Under the pieces are notes generated by a model. That model ran no database searches, had not been told where the DNA came from, and saw only the letters and a program-made list of their open reading frames with translations. This document shows positions 33,601 through 43,734 of a stretch of 64,000 bases of DNA, in pieces. The DNA is from Strigamia acuminata (lineage: Eukaryota > Arthropoda > Chilopoda > Geophilomorpha > Linotaeniidae), in contig OX442315.1 in assembly GCA_949358305.1 (NCBI GenBank), forward strand, positions 34,436,427-34,500,426. The letters are read 5' to 3'. The translations under genes were made by a program, and so were the position numbers. Each line of letters opens with the position of its first letter. The first letter of the stretch is position 1.

Positions 33601-36600
33601 AGTTTTCGCAAAAGAATTGTAAGTTTTTCAGTAGAAATGCAATTTTTACCCAAATTATTCAGTTTTTTGGCCGAATATGCCGAATAACCGAATGTAAACC
33701 AAATGTTCGGTGCAACCCTGATATAATTTTTGGAAAAGCAATATATTTTATAAATAAATTTATAAATAAATAAAATTCGTTTTATGCACTTAAAATATGC
33801 ACTAAAAATTCCATTTTATGCGTTAAAAAATATAATGGACTAAAAATTCAATTTTATGCGATTATAGAAAAATTTGGACTAAAAATTCCGTTTTATGCGA
33901 AAAAAAAGTAAAAACGTGCACTAAAATAATTAAAATATTTATTTTTTCTATTTTTTTTATTTTGTTATTTGTTTATTTCGCACATTTGGTGACTTCCCCT
34001 GGTGTTTGTTTTTGGGTTGGTTTGTTATGTGTGGGGATAATTGAGGAAATTGATAGGTTTAATCGCGTTTAATCGTGTTTTGGTTATTTATTGTGTCCAA
34101 TCTGAGTTGAATTATGACGATTGTGGACGCGTATGGTCGTTTGGTGGTGGTTCCCTCTCCGCAAAGGTCGACGCGTTCACCCTGCTCGTTTTTCAGGGCT
34201 TCTCATTACATTTGATGGACTCGTTTTGCAAATCAACTGCGGCAGACGCGCGAGAAATTTACGGAGCGAAAGGTTACTTGGGGGATGAGAGGTCAAAGTT
34301 GGCGGATTAGGAGCGAGTTTTTTTTTTTTTTTATTTCTTTATTTTTTCACAATTTTTCAAAAAAAAAATTTTTTTTTTATAAAATTTTTTTTCAAAAAAA
34401 TTTCTTGGATTGATGAGTAAATGATTCACTTCCGGTTTTGTTTTAAAAGTACGAGGAAGTGATCGGCACAGGGGTGTCCATGTATGAAAAAGGAGACACG
34501 TATGTGTATAAAAGTTGTGCGCTGCTCGGAGCATCGGTTCCAGTCGGTTGACTGCAGGCAGACCAGAACCGCGTGCTAGACGCCATCGCGCCAAGTGACA
34601 AGCGATGGATGGAGGGATGCTATAAAACCCGGCGAAAAAAGAAACGGAAAAAAAAAATTTCCACATGGTGTCAATATGTGAGAAGAAGAATTTTCACGCA
34701 TTAATTAAATTTAACTGTATGGTGTTTCTTTGATCAATTACCCGAACACTGTACGCACATGCGTAAATCACCGCTTTATTGGGTTCCGTCCTGGCGTTAG
34801 ATCAACGACTCGATTTCACAGTTAGGCCTAAAACTAAAACCGAACAAAAAAACGATGTTAAATAAAAAGTGTAGCGATTCCACGTCCTTATAAGGCGAGA
34901 TAAAAAGGATTTGAGGCCAAATGGTGTGAAAAAAGGTACGAAATCATGTCATGATCACTTGATTTGTTTTCTTTCGGGAGAAATGTGTGTCAGTTTGACC
35001 CTTGGACTTGTGGTCTCATTGAAGGTTTTTGCGGAGTCCATGATGGAAAGAGGGGGTTGACACTGCAGACTGTTGGCGCCGTGAGAGGAGGGAGAAGGTG
35101 GGTGGTGTGTGTGGGCCCACATGGGGTCCATTCGGAGGGAAATCCGAGCGCGCGTGGCCTCCGCACCACTTACTCCCCCAAGGAGAAGAAAAACAGCGTT
35201 TTCGAGAAACCGAGTGGCCTTAGCCATTGATGCCAGTCGGAAATGTCAATTACAAGACGTAGTACGTCATCACCCGAACTGGTAGGTCTTTGCGGTTGAC
35301 AAGGGGGTCAGACAAATCGATACTCCTTATGAACACGAGAGCACTTGAAAAGCACCGGTCTCGAGTTGGCTAAAAACATGAGAAAGTTAACTTGTGTCTT
35401 GGTGCCAACATCGAACTGAAAAATCTCCGTCTGCACACATGGAAACGTAATAATCAGTGTTGTGTGCGTTACTGGAATTTATAACTGGTTACCGTTACCG
35501 TTACTTGGTTAAAAAAGTAACTAGTTACCAACCGTTACCGTTACTTGGCCAAAAAAGTAACTAGTCACCAAGCGTTACCGTTACTTGGCCAAAAAAGTAA
35601 CTAGTTACCAACCGTTATCGTTACTTGGCAAAAAAAGTAACTAGTTACCAAGCGTTACCGTTACTTGGCCAAAAAGTAACTAGTCATCAACCGTTATCGT
35701 TACTTGGCAAAAAAAAGTAACTAGTTACCAACCGTTACCGTTACTTGGCCAAAAAGTAACTAGTCATCAACCGTTATCGTTACTTGGCAAAAAAAAGTAA
35801 CTAGTTACCAACCGTTACCGTTACTTGGCCAAAAAAATAACTAGTTACCAACATTCCCATGTTATGTAATGGGAATGACGTCACGTACAAACACGAAACG
35901 AGTTTTGCATACGTTTTAGAGTTTTTGATTGCAGCTACTGAAAATAATATTTTGTTCAGTAGTTAGCAAGGGATTGTTGAGTGGTTTCTAAGACCCCGTT
36001 GTTGGTTCCGGAGGGGCCCCTATAACACTTCGGAGCCCCAAAATGTAGATATACAGTATCTCCCTGCGTCGTCCCTATAATACTTGCAAGTACGAAATGA
36101 TAATTGTCAGCAGAGCTGCAGGTAGAATACACATACACTGGATTCACGTTCTTTTTATCGTGTACGCCGAAACATTAACACTTTTCATGTTGAAAATAAT
36201 ACAAGAACAAATCACTGTATAATAACCGATATAGAATAAATCTTTATAACTAATAAGAATAGAACAAATCATAAAGAGTTACAGCCAGAATAGCACCAAA
36301 TATTATCACAAAAGGTTCCAGGTTGGATCCATTTTGGATTATATGCCTAAAGGTTTAGTCGGCGCGGCTTTTCCATCCTTTTTTAAAAAGACCACATTAA
36401 TTCGTGTGGAAAAGCAAAAAAAGTGGATTTTTTTGCTTAAATGGTCATTTTCCCACTCGGGCTAACTAGAGACTCTCACAAGACTTCATTTATAAGTATG
36501 CGTTATTTCGATTTATAAAAAGATAATGCTAAGTTAAAGATATGTAAAAGCTTGAGTTGGTTTTATTACAAAATCCGAGCGACGGATTTTGAGATACAGA

Positions 36601-39600
36601 GATACAGTTTGCGCACTTGTGCACTTCGTACATCAAAGTTGGCGCAGCGCAAAAACCGCAAGACCTATAGGTGTCTGAAAGTCTAGAAATTGCCAGGAAA
36701 GTAATTTATTTAAGAATAAGAATTTGTTATGTGTAGCATACCCCGTGTTCGAATTCCCCGAACGAAGTTTCAAAGAATATAAAACTGTGCGTGAGTTATT
36801 GCGAGCGATGAATGCAACAGTGGCTTGATTTAGGGTGAGAGGGACACACTATTGAGTCTGACCACCACCTTTCCCTATTACTTAATTGCCTCTCCCTTCC
36901 CACATCACTACTCCCCTTGACTGTAATCGTGTTGCATTACGGTGAGTGCACCTAGAAACCGGCGAGCCTTCTTTGAACACCTTGATGGACCACAGAATGG
37001 AACAAGTTGACGAGTTATGCTTTTCTCATGTTGCCATTGCTATTACAAGACAACTATCTTACTCGATGTTGGTGGCCAAAAATTGGCTAATCTTAATTGG
37101 GATAAAATCTATTTGCACACTTAAAAGCATTTGCTAGAAAAAAAGAGAAGATTTTTTTTGAATAATAATAATAATAATAATAATGATATAGTAAGGGGAA
37201 TCGGAAAAGGAGTTAAATACTTAACTGTGGTTAAGTACTTAAGTGTGGATATGTTACTGAGCATGCCCGGAACATTTTTTAAAGTGTTTTTACACACTCA
37301 CTTAAAACACAGGCTGCTAAACATTTACTGAGTAACGTTATGCTGGTGACACAAGGAGCGTTTTGCGGCCCGAATCGCGTCGCCAAGCGATTCTGATGTC
37401 ATGAAAAATGGCATCAGGTCGCACCTAACTGGTTGCGATCAAAATCGCCGTCCAAAAAGTACATGCACCAAGTACTTTTTGGTCGACGATTTTGATCGCA
37501 ACCAATCAGATGCAACTTGACGCCATTTTGAATTCAGGTCCAAATCGCTTGGCGACGCGATTTGCGCCGCAAAACGCTCCGCGGTCACCAGCATTAGTGT
37601 AATTCAATATGAAATATAAGCACTTTGTTTAGCATTTGGCAGTGGGGTGTTCCACTCCATTGGTCAGTTTGACGGAAAAAGAAGACTACGGCCTGGCGAC
37701 GTTCATGCGCGTGCGCTATCGTTGTCAGTAGTTATAGTTGTCGAAGATGTACACTCCAGCATCTCGACCGTTTTCACGTTTTCAGAGACGAGATCTGAAG
37801 GTCCCGAGACGAGATCTCGTACGAGACCGAGACAAAAAACGAGATTTTATCGATTTTACAATTAAAATTTTTTTTAAAATTTTTTTTAAGTTTTATTACT
37901 TTACTTTCCACATTTTTATACATGCTTCACGACTCATAACGTGAATTGTACGTTTTTTATTGTATTTCGTAATAATAAAATCTCGTTTTGCCGAGACCGC
38001 GAGATCCTGCGACTAAAAAGGACCGCGATCTCCGAGACCGAGATTATGAAACGAGCAAGATCTGGAAAGGCGATGGGTATTAAAGTCAAGCATATAACGG
38101 CTTTTCGTCCTCAGTCCAACCGTAGCGAGAGACCAATTCAAGAGGTTAAAAAGATGATTGCCATGTCCATCAACCAGTTAGATCATCGCGAATGGGATAA
38201 ATGTGTATAAAAATGTAGATCCACTAACGACTATTTTTAAGAATACTATTTCTAAAAATCATTCGACACTATATCATTACACGTCTCAAATTATCCAAGT
38301 ATATTTCAACGTCCATTGTACAACGAATGCCTAATGAATCCGGTAAATCCGGATGAACAAATTCAGATTACAATGTAACTTTATTTTCAAATTTTATTAC
38401 AGTTTCATTGCATTGTGCGCTTTTCCTTGTACTCGGCTTCATGAAACCCGTGGGGGTGCAGCATTCAAGCCGGCTCTTCTGCATCATACCCCACAGGTCT
38501 TTAGTAAGGCGCCACAGCGTGAAGAGCACACAGTTTAAATAAGTAGAGAAGGTAGCGCAGACCTCTCGTGGAACGAGTGAACCGAATAACAAGATCTGTC
38601 GCCATTTTACGCACACCTTAATGCACCTTTGCCTACACGCTCGCACTCCCCACCGTTTAGGGCATGCTCCCACTGGCGCACAATGACTCCTTTGGAGCGA
38701 AAAGAGGGCCAGGGGTGGGAAATGTGCATCAAAAGGAAATGGATGGTCCTTGATGTTAGAACGTACTTGTAACATGTTGACATGGTGTTTATTGACTTGC
38801 GGTTTGATATACTTAACTCTTTGTGTGCGAATTAGTTGATAGGTTGTAAAAATAATGTTTGTTTATGTGCTGCTGTAAACAGGATTTTGCAGTATTTGAT
38901 GCGTGCAGTTTTTAATTGATGGAAACAATGTGTTTGGAATTAGTTATCGCGTATTGTGGAGTTGGAGTCATTTTTTTTTTTTGTTTTTGGTGGATGTTGC
39001 TGCAAGTGCAACATTTGTGTTTTGTTTTGGATTTACGGTGTATACGGTGCTGAGTGAATCGCGAATTGATCAACGTCTATTTCGTGGTCGTCCTTTGAAG
39101 AATTAAAAATTAGTTTGAATCAATTTAAAAACAAGTAAAAATGGTTTAAATTTTGTTGGTGTTAAAAACGAATCAAAATTGGTTTCAAAAAATTTAAAAT
39201 CAATTAAAAATTAATCAAAATTGGTTTTAATCAATTAATAATCAATTAAAACTGGTTTTAATTATTTAAAAATCAATCAAAACTGGTTTTAATCAATTAA
39301 TAATTAATCAAAACTGGTTTTAACCAATTAAAAATCAATCAAAACTGGTTTTAACCAATTAAAAATCAATTAAAATTGGCTTCAATTCATTAAAAATTAA
39401 CAAAACATGTGTAAATCAATTAAAAAGCAACAAAAATCGGTGTAAATCAATTAAAAAGCAACAAAAATCGGTGTAAATCAATTAAAAAGCAACAAAAATC
39501 GGTGTAAATCAATTAAAAAGCAACAAAAATCGGTGTAAATCAATTGAAAGCGATTTATAAATCAAATAAAACCGATTAAATCTTATAAATCTATTGACTT

Positions 39601-42600
39601 ATAAATCAATTTTTGGAAGCGGTGGAGAAAGTCACACTTACACACAGAATTTTCTTGTCGATTTTCTATATAATTTTCTATATAATTTTCTTAGCCAAAT
39701 ACAAGTGCTTTGAAAAACGTCACCGAAAATGACTTAATTTTGATAAAACTCGATAAATTCTCGACACACACAAACAAAATTAAGCAATTACTCATAAAAA
39801 AAAAATCGCTGCTCGCTCGCCCAAATCTAATTTCCATTCATTACTAATTGAAGCTGACTGTAAGCTGTAAGCAAGACTTATTTGAGCACATTTCAACTGT
39901 GTATATTTCTATAAATAGTTCACATGCCCCCATTCATTGGAATTGCTATGGGGCGTTGTGTTGTGTGTAATCTTTAAAATCGTTTGAAAAAAGAATACAG
40001 TTTGGCAAACGACTTGACACTTTTTTCTCGCATCCCGGCTTATTTATTGACATCGTATATGCCATGCGTAGATTTCGTGTTTATGCTGAAATGAAAATAA
40101 GGGTAATTTAAAACCATGATGAATGCACTCGACTGTTGCCAAAGAAAGTCATTGAGGAAAATCATCGAGTGGATGACGAACAAAAGAGCTATTTAGTGTC
40201 TGGAGAAATTAGAAAAATAAAAAAGGAAAGTAAGTCACGTATCCCGCTCAAATTGTGGGTATCTTAGGCCTAAATTTACTTCCGGATCTCAAATCTTGCT
40301 GGTCGTGCTCACGTCCTTTCTAGTTTGTGCGGATGGTGATAAGAAAGTGGTGGAAAAAATTGGGTTTCCCCTCCTCTGCCGATTATTTTTGGTTAGAATT
40401 GAAAATAGAAATTTAGTTGGACAATAAAAAGCCGAAATTTGCTATAAATGCATATTTTCCGAACATCAGAAATAAATGCATAAATTACCATTTTTCCGGG
40501 AAAAAGTTTTAAGAAATAAACAAATGAAAAAATAAAAAATAGAAAAAAATGAATTAATATTACTAATTATAATTTATTCACATCAAGAAGACTTTGAAAC
40601 GACATTAAGTTGTTATTTAACACCCGATTTCACTCGAATAAATTTTTTTATTTTTCATATTTTGCATAAAATGGAATTTTTGGTGCATATTTTATGCGCA
40701 TAAAACGAATTTTATTTTGTGTAAATATCCGGGGTATACTGATCCGCATATGAAAAAATAAATCGTGAAAGATTTATTCTTTATTCGTGTGTCTATTACG
40801 AAAGTATTGGTATTTTTAAAAGTATTGTGTTTAGATTTAGAAATGTAAAATTGTACATTTAGAGTGGTATAAAAAAAGTAAACAAGTTTAAATGATTTTA
40901 TGAATGCGCCTACTGAACTAGATTGGAAAAGTATAAATAAAAAAAGAGGAATTGTTTCTGCTAATAAATCTTAGTTTATTTTTGACTTGAAACACGCTAC
41001 TATCTTAGAATTTAAGATGCAACAACAGGTTTTACTGTTTTTTTATATTTATGTGTGGCTATTGTTAAAAAGTACATTTTCCTGGAAAAGCAGTTCAAAT
41101 GTTCAAATTGTTGAAAAAATTAAGTATTGTTTGAAAAAATTAAGTATTGTTTGAAAAAAATTAAGTTTTGTTGGAAAAAATTAAGTATTGTTGGAAAAAA
41201 TTAAATATTGATGGAAAAAATTAGGTAGAAAAGTATTGTTGGAAAAAAAATTAGGTACCAAAGTATTGTTGGAAAAAATAATGAACTGAAATGAAACAAT
41301 AAAGACATTTTACAACAGTTCTGTTGCAAACAAGTAAACAAAAAAAAATGTGGAAACAAATACCGATGAGCTCATTTTTGTAATTACTCTAAATCATATT
41401 CGGAAACTATTTGAGAAAAATCGTTTTTGCAAATCACAAGTCCAGGATTTATTGTTGAAATAATTCCACGAATGACCAAAAAAAATGTTGCGTTTGATGC
41501 ACATGCGTGATGGCCTCCTATGATTTATGATTTATGACAAAATGAGTTTGATTTTCTAATGTCTTTTTCTCTTCTCTTGTAGAGATCATGCCCTCGGCTT
41601 CCGATTTATGCAACATGGACCAGTCGAGTGGTTACGATACGACGCCACCTCCCCCTTCCGGGCCTGGAGCCAACCCTTTGCAACCAACGCGAACAAAACG
41701 AATGCGTACTTCATTCAAACATCACCAGTTACGAACAATGAAGTCGTATTTTGCGCTAAACCAAAACCCCGATGCGAAAGATTTGAAACAATTGGCGCAG
41801 AAAACAGGGCTTTCCAAAAGGGTGCTTCAGGTACGAAATTATTACATTATACACTGTACTTTTACAGTAAATTATTAGATTGTACACAGTACATTTACAG
41901 TAAATTATTAGATTGTACACAGTACATTTACAGTAAATTATTAGATTGTACTTGTACACAGTACATTTACAGTAAATTATTAGATTGTACTTGTACACAG
42001 TACATTTACAGTAAATTATTAGATTGTACTTGTACACAGTACCTTTACAGTAAATTATTAGATTGTACTTGTACACAGTACATTTACAGTAAATTATTAG
42101 ATTGTACACTGTACATTTACAGTAAATTATTAGATTGTACACAGTACATTTACAGTAAATTATTAGATTGTACACAGTACATTTACAGTAAATTAATAGA
42201 TTGTACACAGTACATTTACAGTAAATTATTAGATTGTACACAGTACATTTACAGTAAATTAATTAGATTGTACACAGTACATTTACAGTAAATTATTAGA
42301 TTGTACACAGTACATTTACAGTAAATTATTAGATTGTACACAGTACATTTACAGTAAATTATTAGATTGTACACAGTACACAGTATTGATAGTACATGTA
42401 CAAAATGCTTTTGTCGTAAAATGTATTATTCCACCATTGTTTTGCGTGAAAATACAATTTATTCAGCTAAAAATTAATTTATTTATTATAAAAATCCTTT
42501 TTTTTTCACGTACAAATGCATTTTATGCTTGAAAATGTCGTTTCTGGATATTCACGGCAGAAACGCATTTCTGGGCTTTGTGGGGACCTTCTTACAGCCA

Positions 42601-43137
42601 TTTTTGGGGCCCTAATTTAAAAAACATGTCTAAAAAATCTTCTTAAAGAATTTTTCTCGAGCAAAAATTTTTGTTTTTTCCTTAATTGGCCCTCCTGTCG
42701 GCTCGGAAGTGTTCTGGGCCCCCGAAACCGTAATCTAGCCCTAGAACATCACGACACTCGGGGGCCCCGAACACCGGCACCTAATGGAAGCTTCCTAAAT
42801 TCATATCAATAAAACTAAACCAAAATGGGGCCCCTAGAAATCCGCCATCTTATCCACCACATATTTGCTGAGATGACGTAATAAAAACTCGTTTTTGTTG
42901 GTTTTTTAGGTGTGGTTTCAAAATGCACGTGCAAAATGGCGGCGGAACATGATGAGACAGGACTCGCAAAACTCCGACAAACCACCGGATGGAAATTCAT
43001 TAGACATGAACTCCGCCTCTCACATGAGCGACCCTTTATCATCGACGCACCCACTCGGTGAACTACAGCCGCCGCATCTGCCGCCGTCGTCCGACGACCA
43101 GGGGTCGTCGCCGCTGACTTTCGGTGACCTGTACTGA
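30697..43137 (+). CDS. Lhx2/9: LIM-homeodomain transcription factor, Lhx2/9 (apterous) type
   Basis: Exons 30697-30911, 32978-33432, 41583-41830 and 42910-43137 join in frame with GT-AG introns to give 381 aa, close to vertebrate Lhx2/9. LIM1 (residues 17-69) and LIM2 (79-132) have all zinc ligands: C17, C20, H38, C41, C44, C47, C66, D69, then C79, C82, H101, C104, C107, C110, C129, H132. A basic linker QKGRPRKRK (199-207) precedes the homeodomain (261-320), which has KHHQLRTMKSYF, W308, F309, Q310, N311 and R313. Intron 3 splits the homeodomain between Q306 and V307, a position shared by many LIM-homeobox genes. AKWRR and the LIM2 words ELVMRAR and PLTKGD resemble fly apterous more than vertebrate Lhx2 (recalled). 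The family acts in the nucleus through LIM-domain binding cofactors in limb/wing, eye and neural patterning. The start is supported by an upstream in-frame TGA. Confidence 0.96.
31145..31805. repeat. Intron 1 tandem array, about 20-21-bp unit (GAAAATCAATTAAAA)
   Basis: Degenerate units based on TTGGTTGAAAATCAATTAAAA grade to GGTCGAAAATCAATAAAAAT. The array fills about a third of intron 1 (30,912-32,977). The rest of the intron is AT-rich, with a GC-richer patch at about 32,100-32,400, and holds no recognised exon. Confidence 0.8.
33535..33910. repeat. Intron 2 degenerate array (AAAAATGCA / ACTAAAAATTCCATTTTATGCG)
   Basis: Loose units of TCAAAAATGCAGTTTT at 33,560-33,660 are followed by TAAAAATTCCATTTTATGCG units at 33,790-33,900. 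The latter word is the reverse complement of the dispersed CATAAAATGGAATTTTT words at about 10,420 and 40,668. Confidence 0.65.
33911..35464. other. Intron 2 single-copy islands
   Basis: Three GC-richer non-repetitive blocks (34,090-34,310; 34,430-34,640; 34,960-35,400) stand out inside the 8.15-kb intron 2. The middle block has TATAAAAG at 34,507 and a TTCCAGTC initiator-like word about 35 bp on. Enhancers or an internal promoter are plausible. No coding exon with a domain is seen. Confidence 0.4.
35465..35855. repeat. Intron 2 tandem array, about 40-bp unit with GTAACTAGTTAC
   Basis: The unit contains the palindrome GTAACTAGTTAC (or the variant GTAACTAGTCA), then CAACCGTTACCGTTACTTGG and an A-run. 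About nine units of 38-41 bp are present. Confidence 0.9.
35860..35937 (+). repeat. Dispersed repeat carrying a CRE palindrome (copy 2)
   Basis: AATGGGAATGACGTCACG, with TGACGTCA at 35,876-35,883, and the following approximately 55 bp match 14,130-14,215 almost exactly. Confidence 0.75.
35938..37337. other. Intron 2 non-coding sequence with a short AAT microsatellite
   Basis: GGGGCCCC-containing words lie near 36,013. An (AAT)n tract of about eight repeats lies at about 37,161-37,184. No exon is recognised. Confidence 0.4.
37341..37593. mobile_element. Fold-back MITE with TTA target duplication (Harbinger-like)
   Basis: The left end is TGCTGGTGAC and the right end is GTCACCAGCA, flanked by TTA at 37,338-37,340 and 37,594-37,596. 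Inverted pairing continues inward: GGAGCGTTTTGCGGC against GCCGCAAAACGCTCC, GTCGCCAAGCGATT against AAATCGCTTGGCGAC, and GTTGCGATCAAAATCG against CGATTTTGATCGCAAC. Nearly the whole 253 bp can fold on itself. A 3-bp TTA duplication is usual for PIF/Harbinger elements. The element lies in the LIM gene's intron 2. Confidence 0.85.
37640..37670 (-). repeat. Hairpin-module fragment
   Basis: GGGGTGTTCCACTCCATTGG followed by TCAGTTTGAC matches the hairpin-plus-flank part of the module at 11,855-11,880. The GCAGCGCC part is absent. Confidence 0.5.
37752..38069. mobile_element. GAGACGAGATC-rich element, copy 2
   Basis: The words CCGAGACGAGATC, ACGAGACCGAGAC, ATCTCGTTTTGCCGAGACC and GATCTCCGAGACCGAGATTA occur in the same order as at 5,457-5,748. 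The outer ends are diverged and a T-rich insertion lies in the middle. It is joined directly to an integrase-like relic. Confidence 0.65.
38070..38210 (+). pseudogene. Retroelement integrase fragment (Ty3/gypsy-like relic)
   Basis: The plus-strand frame reads GIKVKHITAFRPQSN and continues to KKMIAMSINQ and REWDKC before a TAA at about 38,208. This matches the last third of the retroelement integrase core (the HPQSNG...E region) in spacing and key residues. Only about 45 codons remain. There is no zinc finger, no first two catalytic aspartates and no LTRs, so it is a dead fragment inside the LIM gene's intron 2. Confidence 0.65.
38211..39104. other. Intron 2 sequence; GC-richer patch 38,410-38,720
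   Basis: The patch is non-repetitive and has a 135-codon minus-strand frame without a recognisable domain. It may be regulatory. No exon is recognised. Confidence 0.35.
39105..39600. repeat. Intron 2 tandem array, 31-bp unit
   Basis: The left part uses AACTGGTTTTAATCAATTAA units. The right part (about 39,395-39,545) has four near-identical 31-bp units containing TAAAAAGCAACAAAAATCGG and TGTAAATCAAT. Confidence 0.9.
39601..41094. other. Intron 2 AT-rich sequence; dispersed fragment at 40,655-40,740
   Basis: TGCATAAAATGGAATTTTT, then GTGCATATTTTATGCGCAT and TAAATATCCGGGGT are shared with about 10,410-10,480. The rest is single-copy AT-rich sequence with no exon. Confidence 0.4.
41095..41285. 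repeat. Intron 2 tandem array, about 20-bp unit (AAAAAATTAAGTATTGTTGG)
   Basis: About eight units of GAAAAAATTAAGTATTGTTG, with longer variants at the right edge. Confidence 0.85.
41832..42385. repeat. Intron 3 tandem array, 33/39-bp unit starting at the splice donor
   Basis: Starting within about 10 bp of the donor of LIM exon 3, a 33-bp unit (CAGTACATTTACAGTAAATT, then ATTAGATTGTACA) repeats about fifteen times. Several adjacent copies have an extra TTGTAC, giving 39 bp. Both lengths are multiples of three, so open frames of up to 227 codons run through it on both strands. These are artefacts. Confidence 0.95.
42410..42830. repeat. Dispersed array-plus-GGGCCC-tail element, copy 2 (intron 3)
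   Basis: GCGTGAAAATACAATTTATT, GCTTGAAAATG, GGATATTCACGGCAGAAACG, TTACAGCCATTTTTGGGGCC and GGGGGCCCCGAACAC follow the same order as 4,080-4,440. This copy has only a remnant of the tandem part. Confidence 0.65.
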
Positions 43138-43196
43138 CAAACGATCGACGCGTCGTTGTCAACATATTGTACATAATTTCACGGGCGAAGATTCCA

Positions 43197-43202
43197 AATA
43201 AA
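43197..43202 (+). terminator. Polyadenylation signal of the LIM-homeobox gene
   Basis: AATAAA lies 59 bp after the TGA stop codon, the first such hexamer downstream. It implies a very short 3' untranslated region, unless a later signal is also used. Confidence 0.5.
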
Positions 43203-43734
43203 ACGAGGACTATGTGAAACGAAGTGATTTGGTTGAACTCTAATGATGTAGACTCAATGATTCGATGTTGAATTGATTATTTTCCCTTCTCAGGCTTGAG
43301 TTTTGAATTGATTTCTCCGATTAGTTGGACCGGAAGTAAATAAACTAGAAGTAAGGACAGTGAGTTTGATCTGTGATTTCTCAGTTTCGTAACTAAAAAT
43401 TGAAGTAAATGCATGGATTTGTGTAAAATTGGTAATATTTAATCAGGAAAGGACTCAATGTTTTAGTTTATTTACTTGTGGTTGGATGTTAAATGCCGAT
43501 TGATTGATTGATTGGTTGTAAATGCATGTGTGATTTTCATATGTTGTGTTTTTCATGTGTTCGTGATGTCATTTTTCGTGTAAGTGATTTAGAAAACATT
43601 CTTGTGTTTGTTTCTTGTCGGCATTAATAAATGAAAACAGTCATCCACCATCTGTTTTGGTTTTTGTTTTTTTTTTGAAGTGAGGGAACCGATGCGAGAA
43701 GTTTCTAATAAGATCGAAAACTAGAAATTGCTAA
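43203..43734. other. AT-rich sequence after the LIM gene
   Basis: No coding sequence is recognised. It may include a longer alternative 3' untranslated region of the LIM gene (an AATAAA-type word occurs near 43,627). Confidence 0.35.

Noticed and set aside
41608-42291. 227-codon frame with repeating YIYSKLLDCT
   Set aside because: It starts out of frame within LIM exon 3 and continues through the intron 3 array. It is a product of a 33/39-bp period.
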